A stretch of 64,000 nt of DNA from Triatoma infestans. Lineage: Eukaryota; Arthropoda; Insecta; Hemiptera; Reduviidae. Shown piece by piece: positions 1 through 10,785 of this stretch (position 1 is the stretch's first letter; every line of letters starts with the position of its first letter). Made by a program: the position numbers and the translations under genes. Where the stretch lies: positions 1-64,000 of the forward strand of contig JAAEAF010014702.1 in assembly GCA_011037195.1 (NCBI GenBank), read 5' to 3'. Under the pieces are notes generated by a model that was not told the DNA's origin, did no database searches, and saw only the letters and a program-made list of their open reading frames with translations.

Positions 1-350
1 AAAATTGAAAATCATCTCATTATATAACAGTCCCACAAATAATATATTAACTAATGATTGGAAATCGTTTTTTAACAGTATTCCTAAGCCGGCGTTAATT
101 TTAGGTGACTTTAATTGTCATCATTCCGCTTTCGGATCTAGCTGGACAGATGCAAAAGGGAGAAATTTAATACAGGCAGCACACGAGGCAAATTTCATAT
201 TATTAAATGATGTTTCCCAATAGTAGTAAGGAACATGACTCGTAATACAAGTTCTGCTGTAGACATTAGTTTCGTTTGAAGAGATATTGCACATTTGTTC
301 GAATGGTATGTGGACTCTGACCCTATGAGCTCGGATCACTTACCTATCAT
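1..350 (+). pseudogene. LINE endonuclease domain, partial and broken
   Basis: The first frame reads a GDFNCHHSAFGS core, the metal-binding Asp/Asn region of APE-like LINE endonucleases, then stops at about 221. The terminal SSDHLPI motif (catalytic Asp-His pair) is at about 328-348 in another frame, with a further in-frame stop between. The N-terminal half lies outside the window. The enzyme would nick target DNA for target-primed reverse transcription. Confidence 0.85.
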
Positions 351-877
351 AATAAAAACTAATACATCACGCTTGTGACCAACAGACGAATCCTAACTTT
401 AGAACGTGGAATATAAAAAATGCAGATTCGGATAAATTTAAACAATGTGTTTTGAATGCAAAGAAATGTTATTCAAATGAGAGTATTAATTACGATAATT
501 TTATAGAAATAGTAAATAATGCTGCGAATCACCAATACCTAAATATAATAAACACAAAGAATTAACTACTTTTTACAGTTGGTGGGATCCCAAATGTGAA
601 AATGCAATAAATGAAAGAAAACTGGCTTATAATAACTATAAAAATCACTCTAATTTATACAATTTTTTAGAATATAAGAAAAAAGTAGCTGCCGCTAAGC
701 GCGTTCTTATAGAAGCAAAGAGAAGGTGTTAGTACGAATTTTGTAATACACTTAATAAAAGCAAACCTATAAAACATATTTGGGATCAAATAAAAAAACT
801 GAAAAACAGACAAACTGAGAACTGTCAACCAACTAAAATAGATGAATGGGCTAATGAATTTTTAAAAAACTAGCTCC

Positions 878-2329
878 CGACTTTGTATCTCCAAACTCCG
901 CAATCTCTGTGGTTAATGAAGAACACATTCTCAATGACGAATTCTCCTTAGTAGAACTTGTAAACTGTATAAAAACAAATATCAACACATCCCCAGGAAA
1001 GGACCAAATTGTGTACCCCATAATTAAAAATTTACCAGATTGTGGCTTACATTTGTTATTGTATATATACAATGAAATATGGAAAACTGGAAACTGCCCA
1101 GATTCGTGGAAGGAATACATAGTAGTCCCAATTTTAAAAAAAGGCAAAAAGCCAAATTTATGTGATTCGTATTGCCCTATTTCCCTTTCATCGTGTTTTC
1201 TTAAAACATTCGAAAGGCTAATAAAAAATCGCCTAGAATGGTGGTTAGAAAAAAAATAACAAATTACCAACTTCACAATATGGCTTCCGCAAGGGAAAAT
1301 CTACCGCTCATAGCATTGCCAAGTTTATATCAGATGTACAAATCGATTTTACAACTTCAAAATCAACCCTAGCACTTTTTTCGATATTGAAGGAGCTTCT
1401 GACAACGTAGTCATACCAATACTTGCTAATAAAATGAGAGAATTAGGCATTTCCACTAAAATAATAAACTGTATCATTAATATTTATTCAGATAGGGAAA
1501 TTTATTTAAAAATTAATGGCACATTAATAGGTTCCTTAAGAGCCAGAAAAGGAATTCCGCAAGGTAGCATATTAAGTTCAGTACTCTATACAATTTATTC
1601 AGCAGATATAGAAAGTGTACTTCCTCAGGGAGTTAATATCCTGCAGTACGCGGATGACGTTTGTTTATACATGACGACCGAACATATAGATATATGTACA
1701 GAAAAACTAAATGAAGCAATGACGAATCTTAATAAGTGGTGCTTTGATAACGGTCTGAATATATCAAACGAAAAATCAGTACTTTGTCTTTTTACTCGAA
1801 AAAGAATCTCACCGCTACAAACTCAAATAGAACTCGGAAGTAAATTATATCGTGTAGTCCAAGAAGTTAAATTCTTAGGTATGTATCTGGATAAGGAATT
1901 GATATGGAAAATTCACATAGACTATATTAAAGGTAAAATTGAAAAATATATCAACGTTCTTCGGATAATAACATATCATAATTGGGGAGCTGATCCCAAC
2001 ATTTCTTTATTATTTTATAGATCATGTATTAGAGCAGTGATCGATTATGGGTGTCATTTTGATGGGAATGCTAGTAAATCTGCACTACTCCCTTAGACCG
2101 ATTACAGTATAAAAGTTTAAGACTTTGTTTGGGCCTTCTAAATTCCACACCAATCGATGCACTTCTGAATGAGAGTGGGGAACTACCACTTACTTATAGG
2201 CGACAAATGTTAACTGATAGATTTTTAATTAGAATTATGGCACACAGTCCAGAGATCTATCGCAAACTATCAAATTTGGGGATAAAAGATCTACAGATTT
2301 TGGCAAAAGAAAAAAATCTCCTCCACTAG
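878..2329 (+). pseudogene. LINE reverse transcriptase, frameshifted
   Basis: 909-1259 holds the RT N-terminal part (SPGKDQIVYPIIKN, then WKEYIVVPILKKGKK). After a frameshift the FRKGKST and DIEGASD regions follow in other frames, then 1434-2096 carries IPQGSIL and the catalytic YADD at 1647-1658. 2129-2329 is the thumb region after one more break. The catalytic Asp pair is intact, but at least three frame changes make this a pseudogene. The linker between endonuclease and RT (350-878) is full of stops. Confidence 0.9.
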
Positions 2330-2469
2330 CGGCCAGTTTTGTAAACATGGCCAAGTACAAAGACTTAATAGTATGCAGTAATAAAATAGTGGCACTTGAT
2401 ACCGAAATATATTTTAAATATAAATTACCTATTGTGGAAATGAAAGATGTAAAAGCGGATGTTATGTAG

Positions 2470-3350
2470 AACTTAATAAACAGTGGCCAGATACATATCC
2501 AATTTTCACAGACGGTTCAAAATTAAATAATAATTGTGGATGTTGCTACTTCGACCCAAAATTGAACGTAGCTAAATTAATCAAAGTACCCGATATAGCC
2601 TCAGTTTACACTAGTGAGCTGATTGCTATCCTAGAAGCCCTAAAATATCTGTCTTCCAACAATACTCAGGATGCATGTATATTCACCGATTGCAGAAGTG
2701 CTTTATGTAAATTAGGAAATTATAGAATAGATTCTACTGTCGGCCATATAGAAAATAATATTAGGAAAATATGGTCCAACCTGATGAGTAAAGAAACTAT
2801 AGTCAGGTTTATCTGAATAAAGGCTCATATAAGAATAAAATGGAATGAAAGAGCTGATTATTTTGCTAAAAAAGCAACTTCCGAAGGCGAGATTACAAAT
2901 ATAAAACTACCATATAATGACATTTTTCCCTTTATAAAAAGCAATCATTTAAATCAATGGCAGACAATGTATTCTTCAGGTGACAAAGGTTTGTTTTACA
3001 AATCCCTGAACCCCACTGTAAATAATAAACCCTGGTTTCACTCAACAGCTCCGTCAAAACGATTTTGCCGTCTCATTTCACGCCTAAGAATCAATCATGG
3101 AGTAAAAGAATATCTGTATAAGATTGGTGTGGAAAGCTCTCCATTATGTGCATTATGTAACGAAAATGAAATCCTAGAATTCATAATTATGATATGCCCA
3201 AAGTATAATATTAGACGAGAACTGTTTCTTAAGAAAGTAAATACGGAATTAACTAATCCTTTTAATTATAAAACACTACTTGCGGAAGCACACGTAAAAG
3301 TTTACAGTAAGATAGTTGAACTTATTGATAGTATACAAATAAAAATTTAG
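2470..3350 (+). pseudogene. LINE RNase H and C-terminal Cys region
   Basis: FTDGSK near 2508, followed by an SELIAILEAL helix and FTDCRSAL, matches RNase H catalytic Asp, Glu and Asp. A TGA at 2814-2816 interrupts before KAHIRIKWNERADYFAKKA. The last segment, 2967-3350, ends with a Cys-x2-Cys pair and a distal ICPKYN. The His usual in this C-terminal knuckle (EHI..CP type) appears replaced by Phe (LEFIIMICP), so zinc binding there may be lost. Confidence 0.85.
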
Positions 3351-3386
3351 CATTTGAAGTATACACATGTGATAAATTATGAATTT

Positions 3387-3665
3387 TAAATTAGGATTAC
3401 TCTTCATTAGATTTAGGTTTCAAGGGGGTGCGAGGAATATCGAGTACTCCACCCCCACAGAATGAATGAGTGTATGAATGTAGGTAGGAAATTTAATAAT
3501 TTGTGCGAATGTATTTTATTAGTATGAATGTATTTATTAGCGAGAATGAATTTGTAGGTTAGAGCGTGAATCATAAGTGAGTAAGATATGTAAATAGTTG
3601 TATATAGTTTTAAATTAGGATTAGACTTAACGGGATGAGAGGAGTATCAAGTACTCCATCCCACA
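3387..3665 (+). repeat. Two related hairpins in the LINE 3' UTR
   Basis: Two diverged copies of a ~55-70 bp block sit 0.2 kb apart. Each holds a hairpin. In copy 1 GGGGGTG 3424-3430 pairs with CACCCCC 3450-3456. In copy 2 GGGATG 3632-3637 pairs with CATCCC 3657-3662. Both have a single unpaired base after the outer stem, then GAG:CTC, then a 12-nt loop (gaatatcgagta and gagtatcaagta). A G:C pair in copy 1 is an A:T pair in copy 2. Confidence 0.75.
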
Positions 3666-3837
3666 TTTGGATAGCCTATAGGTCCATTATAAGACTAGTA
3701 TTATAAGAATAATAGATATATACTTCAATAATTGTGAAGTTGGTAATCAATATTTATGTAAATTAAATAAATGTTAGGATCAGAAAACTATATTGCATGG
3801 CTATAGCCGTAGATGTAAAGCAAAAAAAAAAATAGGG

Positions 3838-4370
3838 AAGGGGTGGGGTTATGTTTTTCTCTAAAATGCTCTCATAGTTGATTATACAATTCTATCATCC
3901 AAATAAAATTAATTAGAAATAAATAGACAGCCAAAATGCCAAGTTTCAAGAAAATTAGTAAACCGGAAGTAAGTGCGCTTTTACTGAACAGTTTTTTCAG
4001 CTTTCGGCGAATTTCATTAAATTTGGTACACTAACTATAACATTTAGGGAGGGGATTAGCTCAGTGGTAGCGTGCTGGACTAGCAACGCGGAGATCACGG
4101 GTTCGAATCCAGCCGGGCTACCCTTAGATTTTCTCTTCCTAGGAGCCCCTACAGCTCACTGTCCGGTGATGGACAGTGTTGTCTGTAACGGAAGAACACT
4201 GTCCGGAGGCCGGCAGTGCACTGAGAAGGCTCCGGGCGCAAATGACCACAGATGTTGAGACGCCTTAAATTATAAAAAAAAAAACAAAAAAAAAACTAAC
4301 ATTTGTTAATTATAATTTTGAGAACTGGAGTAAGAGAAAGTTGTGTGAGTGTTTCTCACCAGATTTTGTT
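3838..4370 (+). repeat. GT-repeat family copy, 3' part, split by a SINE
   Basis: Contains the family's 3' blocks: a cattagttgattatacaa-like block, accggaagt, ttcattaaatttggta, and the end block ggagtaagagaaagttgtgtgagtg. The SINE at 4046-4296 interrupts it between ctataacattt and gttaattataattttg. In intact copies these are adjacent, as at 5270-5300. Confidence 0.8.
4046..4296 (+). mobile_element. tRNA-derived SINE, type-1 tail, with 8-bp target duplication
   Basis: The head at 4051-4125 has box A-like TAGCTCAGTGGTAG and box B GGTTCGAATCC. A CTAGCAA loop would give an AGC (Ala) anticodon, but the anticodon stem pairs poorly, so it is a SINE head and not a working tRNA. The body has complementary GGACAGTGTT/AACACTGTCC segments. 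The tail gcgcaaatgaccac..gacgcc is followed by an A-run. TAACATTT occurs at 4038-4045 and 4297-4304, and joining the flanks restores the repeat-family sequence. Confidence 0.88.
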
Positions 4371-4460
4371 TTTTAGTCAACACATGATACATAAACATAG
4401 CAATTATTTGTTATATTTAAAAAAAAAAATGTATTAGTTAAAGTAAGTTTAATGCCTTTT

Positions 4461-4586
4461 TACTTTCTCTTACTCCTAGTAAGAAGAGGAAGTATTGTAA
4501 TCGTGTCAAATTTTCGATATCGAGTTTTCACCGGAAATATCCGTTTTGAGGTCCCCTGAGTCCAGAAAAGTGGTTTTTAGCAAATA

Positions 4587-4632
<46 letters not shown>

Positions 4633-5345
4633 ATGTGAACAGCATAGCTCAAAAACGAAAAATCGTAGAATGTTCAAACTTGATATTCTGTTTAGGTATC
4701 ACCATGGGATCTGACAGTAGGTCAGCGGTCAAAATTCCTCAACCGGAAGAACCACTTTACAAAATGGTTTTTTCACTTTTTTGCAATTTTTTCCAAAATG
4801 GCTCCAACGATTTTCTTTAAACTTGATGCATCAACTACACATACAAGGATCTACAATTTTTATTTGAAACATTTTTCCGGAAAAACGCATTTTATGGCAC
4901 TTTTAAGGAAGGGAGTCGTGGGTTGTCCTCTAAAGTGCTATTTCAGTTTAGAATTCTATCATCTTGATAATATTAATTACAATAAATGTGTTGTTGAAAT
5001 TCCGAGTTTGAAAAAAAGCGGATGACCGGAAGTACGTTTTTACTAAAATGCAGTTTTCAATCTTTTGGTATTTTTTTCTTTCTTGCAATTTTATCAAGAA
5101 TGGGTCCGACGATTTTCTTCAAATTTTGAAATATCAACTATACACACAAAGATCTACAATTTTTCTTTAAAACATTTCTCTGGAAAAATTCATTTAAGGG
5201 CACTTTTGAGGGAGGGGAGGTTAGGTTTTCCTAACTCCAACGAATTTCATCTAATTTGGTATAAAAACTATAAAATTTGTCAATTACAATTTTGAAAACT
5301 GGAGTAAGAGAATGTTGTGTGAGTGTTTCACACCAGATTATTTTT
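4461..5345 (+). repeat. GT-repeat family, most complete copy
   Basis: Starts with a near-palindrome (ACTTTCTCTTACTCC at 4462-4476, then agtaagaagaggaagta). A block with ttttcaccggaaatat follows, then (GT)n at 4591-4621, a ctcaaaaacgaaaaatcg block, and two ~290-bp internal units each with accggaag, a gcaattttntcnaaaatgg-like block and tttatttgaaacattt. It ends with GGAGTAAGAGAATGT at 5301-5315, the inverse of the start in 14 of 15 positions, plus tgtgagtgtttcacaccaga. No coding capacity. Confidence 0.75.
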
Positions 5346-5376
5346 ATTAAAAAATGTTATCAGCGGATGGTCTGAA

Positions 5377-5431
<55 letters not shown>

Positions 5432-5540
5432 GGTGTATGTATATGTGTGTGTATGTGTTTGAACAAAATATCTCAAAAACGTAACATCGCAGAGAGCTCA
5501 AACTTGGTATTGTGTTCAACCACGCCAGCCAATCACTAAT
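5346..5540 (+). repeat. GT-repeat family fragment with long (GT)n
   Basis: A ~44-nt (GT)n at 5379-5423, followed by the family block atctcaaaaacgtaacatcg and ctcaaacttggtat. The upstream gcggatggtctgaaatg resembles the block preceding GT in other copies. ORFs through the GT tract are artefacts. Confidence 0.7.
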
Positions 5541-6540
5541 CTAGAACTTATCTCTAGTAGTAAGCGAAATCGAATACAAGCAAACATCTGAGGGGCTTAG
5601 CGCTAAGTCACCAAAACGATTTTGAAGATTACTATTCATTCAGTCACCAACTTTGCATTAAAAAAGTACCACTGAGTCAACATATCCTTTCTGGGGTCTC
5701 CATATCAGTTCTGAAGAGTCGCCAGATAAACGTTAAAGAGTAAATCAGTTTCTCAACAACAAGCTGGCCTACTAGCTAATCCGCTGTTACCACAAACAAG
5801 AACACTATCACATCATTATCCAGGTCACGTGACTCTACAAGCGACTCAGAACGGCAGCAACGCTACACCATTCTACATTCATTACTCTATAAACAACTGC
5901 CAACAATCATCCTAACTCTTCGCTCGGACACTTTACCCTCATTATTTCTTCTATTCAGGAAGGTAAGTAAATGAGTACGGGAGTTCAGAGCCAGATTGTG
6001 TATTCTCTCCATTACACCATTTTTACCAGTCATCATCATCAACACCATCAGCAATCAACAACAACCTGCTACCCTTGCAGTTTGAATAATTTGCTTCTCT
6101 GAGCTTAACTGAATTACAAATATTTCCCCAACTGTTACAATTTATTATTCCCATTAGATAGTGTAAAGGGTTATAAGTGTAAAGGGTAATAAGCCTGTAT
6201 TTCTGGAAAGGCTTTACATCTATCAACGATTTAATTAATTATTATTAGTCATGATATAATAACAATAATGAAGGGGTTTACCTGATAAATATATACATTG
6301 AAAATGCTGATACTATTATAACTAAATTTAATTAAGAACTAATCCGGATTCATTTTGTTAAAGTATCATTGACATTATTTTAATCATATCATACTCATAA
6401 TATGATTATTTCAAAATAATTACCAATTAGTTGAATTTAAAAACATAACTAATCAGGACGATGGCAACTGGGTTTTACGGTTAAAAATGGAATAGGGTTT
6501 CACGGTTTTAAAAACCGGCTTTATTATTATTATTATTATT
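5541..6540. other. Spacer without recognised gene
   Basis: Nothing coding is recognisable. A TATA-like ctataaac at about 5887 lies ~70 bp before an aaggtaagt splice-donor-like site at 5959-5968. A similar block (aggtaaataaactagt, then atcaacaacaccatc) recurs near 12440-12510, so this is probably another old repeat and not a promoter. The end is AT-rich, with a short ATT run just before the SINE. Confidence 0.4.
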
Positions 6541-6738
6541 TTTTAATTTAAGGCGCATCAACATCTATGGTCATTGGCGCTCGAAGCCTTCTCAGTGCAC
6601 TGCCGGCCTCCGGACAGTGTTCTCTCGCTACTGACAACACTGTCCATCACCGGACAGTGTTGTCTGTAGAGGCTTCTAGAAAGAAAAAATCTAAGGGTAG
6701 CACAGCTGGACTCGAACCCGGGGCCTGCGCGAGGGAGT
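6541..6738 (-). mobile_element. SINE, type-1 tail, antisense, head truncated
   Basis: Read on -, this is the same body and tail as the 4051 SINE. On + it begins ttttaatttaaggcgcatc, continues through ggacagtgtt segments and aaatctaagggtagcac, and stops within box B (ggactcgaacccgggg). The box A part is missing. The following + sequence is AT-rich. Confidence 0.85.
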
Positions 6739-6759
6739 TTTATTTTTTTTAATTATTAT

Positions 6760-7190
6760 TATTAAAATAAGTTAAATTCTAAAACCGGTTTTGATGCAAA
6801 AATTACATTTTAAAAATTAAATCTTAATTTGTAATGTGCCTTATGACCTTTAGTTTGTGTAAGTGCAAAAACACAAATAAAATTTACAAGAAATTGATGG
6901 TGTTTCCGATAGAGTTGTAAAAACTCACTAGTTATTAGATTCTACAATCACACTCACTAGTTTTCTACAATCGTATCAATCAATCATATCGATCAAAAAT
7001 TGAATTCCAGTAAGTATGTGAGGGAGTTGTCTCAAAATAGAAGGTTCCTTTTAGAAAGGTTTTTTTTTAGGTATGTCAAAAATTTCATAATTAAAAAAAT
7101 ATAAATGTTTCTAATATACATAATTATTGTTATACAAGGCAATATAAAGAAATATTTATATGATTATGCCTATGTGGCAGCACTTCGCAA
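6760..7190. other. AT-rich spacer
   Basis: I see no coding, RNA or repeat-family signal beyond simple A/T runs. Confidence 0.5.
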
Positions 7191-7194
7191 AGCA

Positions 7195-7245
7195 AGCAAC
7201 TTTCGCATACACTAGTGGGAGAAAGTAGCGTGTAACTCACTTGTG
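7195..7245 (+). repeat. Short dispersed imperfect palindrome
   Basis: cactagtgggagaaagtag followed by cgtgtaactc is shared, with a few changes, with 20108-20140 (cactagttagagaaagtag, tgtgtaacta). It probably marks an old MITE family. Confidence 0.45.
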
Positions 7246-7324
7246 CGTAAAAGTTGAACTTCCATCACTAAATTTAGTTATTTTCTTGGTTTGTATAGGC
7301 TGTATTTTGTATCTTCTTCTTTGC

Positions 7325-7419
7325 TTTGGGTGATTATAAAATGAACCTTTATTTAACAGCCAAGTGCTGTTATAACATGCTTCGCTGTTAAATAAAGGTT
7401 CATTGTATAATCACCCAAA
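7325..7419. repeat. Hairpin element, 36-bp arms
   Basis: Arms 7325-7360 and 7384-7419 are inverted copies matching at 35 of 36 positions, with a 23-nt loop. The left arm begins TTTGGGTGATTATA. Such near-perfect foldbacks are typical of small MITE or foldback elements. I saw no second copy in this window. Confidence 0.85.
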
Positions 7420-7900
7420 CTAAATTTAGTGTTATCATCATCACATTATTCAACGATTGCAGAAAAAATAGTTTTTTTTCCTAAAAAAGTAATGTTTACA
7501 TCTGGGCGGTTAGTATTTCAAGTTTAAAAAAAATTATTGGAATAGTTTTCGAGAAATTGACGCCCACGGTGTATGTAGTGTGCAGCAAAGTGGGCGTGGT
7601 GGATAAATCCTGATTTAGAGTTATTTCTACCTGACGACCTGACCTCGTTCCTTTGGTCCATGTCGGTCAGATCATATCATTGCCTATCAGATTGTAAATC
7701 AGATTAACTCATCGCAACACCTTTGGATCTTGCAACATTGTATAAAAAAAAAAATATATATTTATATTTATTTGTATATACATGCTGAAGTCTATTACTT
7801 ACAAAATATTGTAAATATCTAAGCTCTCAATAATCTATTTATAACATTATATTATAGACATATAAGCTCTATACGCTAATAGCAACATTGTTATTGTCAT
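7420..7900. other. Spacer
   Basis: Contains gttttcgagaaattg, reminiscent of the GT-repeat family, and an A/T-rich run at 7742-7770. No gene seen. Confidence 0.4.
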
Positions 7901-7902
7901 AT

Positions 7903-8520
7903 ACCGGGGTGTTTCAGAATTGCACGGCACTATTTTAGGTATGTGTTCTGTAGCAAAAAATAAACATAAAAGTTCATATACACATAAGATTTGAATCGAT
8001 TTATTACAGAGATATTGGGGCATAAAGATATTTATTTAACAACACAATGATTCGGAGTAACTGTTCGAAGTGGCCACCGTTTTGTTGAATGCGACGAATC
8101 GTTAGATCGGGAGATCGTGGCCATTTAACAGGTCCGTTTCGACCAACCCATCGGATACCATATGTTGCGTTTAATAATCAGTCACAATATGAGAATAGCG
8201 AGCTGGAGCACCTCATGCATAAAGCAAAGCCCTGCCTATTGGCAAGCCAAATATCTTCAAAAAATTATTTGATTATTGCAAGTATGATATTCTTGAAAGC
8301 CTAGGTGGCAAAAAGAAGAGGCCGATTAGATACCAGACTTTTAATGAAAAGATATGTTGGTAAATGCATAGGAGCAGTCGTATGAGGGTTTTCTTTCCCA
8401 AATATGGGTGTTTAGAAAATTAGTAATCCTATTTCTTGTAAAGCAAGATTCATCGGTAACAGGTAGGAAGTAACTATCTCGTGTGTATTGTTCAATTAAC
8501 CACGGGGAAAAATTCCTGCG
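7903..8520 (-). pseudogene. Tc1/mariner-type (DDE) transposase relic
   Basis: On - the translation runs through TDESCFTRN (first catalytic Asp region, about 8455-8430), an APARYSHIVTDY block, then WVGRNGPVKWPRSPDL at about 8151-8104 and NGGHFEQLL near 8075. These blocks occur in this order in IS630/Tc1/mariner-type transposases of arthropods. The last catalytic acidic segment after SPDL is deleted, and frames change at least twice. The + start ccggggtgttt next to TATA looks like the element end with a TA target; a homologous end lies at 55290-55385. Confidence 0.8.
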
Positions 8521-8559
8521 CAGCTATAATCTTATGGTATATATATACCATATGGTACA

Positions 8560-9110
8560 AATATATATATATATAATACTTACATGTAAGTCTTTCATTT
8601 TTATTTGAAACAGTTTTCTGAAAAAAATCATTTAGCAGAGAATTGTGGTAGGCGTTACTTTACTTGTTTTTTACTTTACTGACTAAAGGCATACAAAGCT
8701 TTCACCTTTATTTTTACACCTATTTTCCAAGAAAATATTTCCCGGAAGGGGGGGGTTCTGGGGGAGTTGCAGATCACTTCTCCTTAAAAGTGTGGTTCCA
8801 TAATAGCTACTTGGTACTCCCATATGTATAATAATAAAGTCTACCTGACATTTAGTATGAATTCCAAGCTTGAAGAATATTGGATCTTTTTTCATTTGCA
8901 GGGAAGAGATATTCGTTAAAAACATTTTTTCTTATTCAAGGAATCTAAAACAGGTATTTCCGTTGTAAATTCATTTTCAATAAAATTTGACGCGATCAAA
9001 ATACTTCCTGATATCAGCAATAGTGATGTTAACTTCAGTAAAAATTAATTCATCTGGTTTATAAAAATAAATAGAAAAAAACCGGAAGCTCTTCAAAAAT
9101 TAGTGAAAAT
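8560..9110. repeat. Diverged GT-repeat family segments, both orientations
   Basis: 8597-8640 reads tttatttgaaacagttttct on +. 8935-9010 reads the family's 5' block in reverse (aacaggtatttccg, tttgacgcgatcaaaatac). The 8683-8925 reading frame is only a translation of this repeat. Confidence 0.55.
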
Positions 9111-10390
9111 TTTGGTTTTTTGTCCTTTTTTTGCACGGCACCCACAAATACATACACACAAAAACAAATACACCATATACGCATATATACACAGATTAAA
9201 CAGCTACAACACGTACTTCTGTTCAAAGAGCAGCAGAGTAGTCTAGGTTAGCATTTGGAACGGTTTGTAGAGGCCTGGAGACTTTATCATGTTTTTATAA
9301 CTTGTGGGCGGAGTTTTTGCGAACAAAGTTGTGTTTGTTGTTGTTGTTGATATGTGTGCGTGTGTGTGTTTGCTATTCGTTATGTGTGAAGGAAGTAGGG
9401 TAAATAATAGGAGGAGAGCAATGCCAGTGTAGAAAAAGCTAGGTGTAATTTAACCCAGGGTTTGGACGTAGTGCACCAGCCCTTAAGTCGTAAGTTAAGC
9501 GAGTAGATCGTAAAGCCAAAAACCGGGTGGGTAAACCTTCAACTACACCCACTCTCTTCGCGTTCATCACCACTTCCATCCATGTTTTCTGCCCACCTCA
9601 ACGCCACCAGTGCCGGACCTGGCCAACCTTCTACTACCACCAAACCCTCTTCTTCTTCTGCTCCTTCTGCTCCTTATACATAGAACTAGTACGACTAGCA
9701 CTATCGCCAACGAAGTGGTGCAGTTGAGGGGTGAGAGAGAGTAAGTATAGAGACCTGACATGGAGAAGGAGATGTTGTAGATGAAGATATACATAGTATC
9801 CCCGGGTATCCCCCGAACTATGGTGTGTGTGTGTGTGTGTGAGTATATTTAGAAGGCTGTGGTAGTACAAGCCTGCCCCCAAGCGGCTCCTTTTTCCCCT
9901 CCCTAGAGGTTCCGACCAACAAACCAACCTGGTCAGTCCTCCTTCCTCAGTCTAGGGTGGCCTTAAACAACGTTTTCTCTACTTTACTCTCAACATCCAC
10001 ACATTTCCAACTCTCCTCTAGGGGGGATGATAGGAGGTTGCACTTCCTTTTACACGCTCTATAAAAATATATCAACCTACTGACACCACCCTTTCCTACA
10101 TACATGCTACTCCCTCTCTCTCGCACATATACACATCCCACTTTCAGTATCTATAACCTTACTCAAGTGGAATAACTGCAAAATTTTTAATGGTTCACTT
10201 TATTTTAATCGTTAAAAATATTTAAGTGAAATTGAACTGTTTCTAGAAAGTCATCAAATGAGTTTAATGATCACTAAAATATTTGTTGTATAACTTTTAA
10301 ATGACTAATAAAATGGTAGCTTTAGGACGTCCTAGATGGACGTAGCTTCCTAATTGATTGCAACCGTCATTCTCACGATTTTAAATCTTC
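9111..10390. other. Spacer with simple repeats
   Basis: Includes a tg-rich stretch at 9345-9372, (GT)n at 9822-9842 and a pyrimidine/purine-biased block at 9640-9800. Reading frames across 9527-9927 show no recognisable domain and strong simple-sequence bias. Confidence 0.45.
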
Positions 10391-10394
10391 TATA

Positions 10395-10740
10395 TTACTA
10401 TCTCTTACTCCTACTAAAGGAAGTATTGCGATTGTGTCAAGTTTTCGTAATTGTGTTTTCACCAGAAATAATTGTTTTGAGGACCTCTGAATACGAAAAC
10501 ATGTTTTTGCAAATGGCCGATTGTGGTGTGTGTGTGTCTGTGTTTTAACAAATATCATTAAACAAAAAACCACAGGAAGCTCAAACTTCATATTCCGTTT
10601 AGTTACGCCACCACACCTGACACGAATGTTTCGGGCAACATCCGGCAACTGGAACTCCAACTTTCCGGAATTTTTTTGTCAGTTTGTCGTGATTTTCTCG
10701 AAAACAGCTCCAACGATTTCCTTTAGACTTCGTATACCAG

Positions 10741-10785
<45 letters not shown>

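Larger units (their letters stand above)
1..3832 (+). mobile_element. Left-truncated non-LTR retrotransposon (LINE) with RNase H
   Basis: Domain order on + is APE-type endonuclease, reverse transcriptase, RNase H, C-terminal Cys motif, 3' UTR and an A-run at 3822-3832. Domain order plus RNase H places it in the broad Jockey/I/R1 assemblage; I cannot assign the clade more finely. It is cut by the window edge and by several frameshifts and stops, so it is inactive as read. The sequence right after the A-run matches the interior of the GT-containing repeat family (ggggtggggttatg), so the LINE probably landed inside such a copy. Confidence 0.9.

Noticed and set aside
4051..4125. tRNA-Ala (AGC) gene
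   Set aside because: Anticodon stem pairs poorly and the head continues into a dispersed SINE body with a target duplication.
9527..9927. Overlapping short ORFs on both strands at 9.5-9.9 kb
   Set aside because: Compositional artefacts around purine/pyrimidine-biased and GT sequence.
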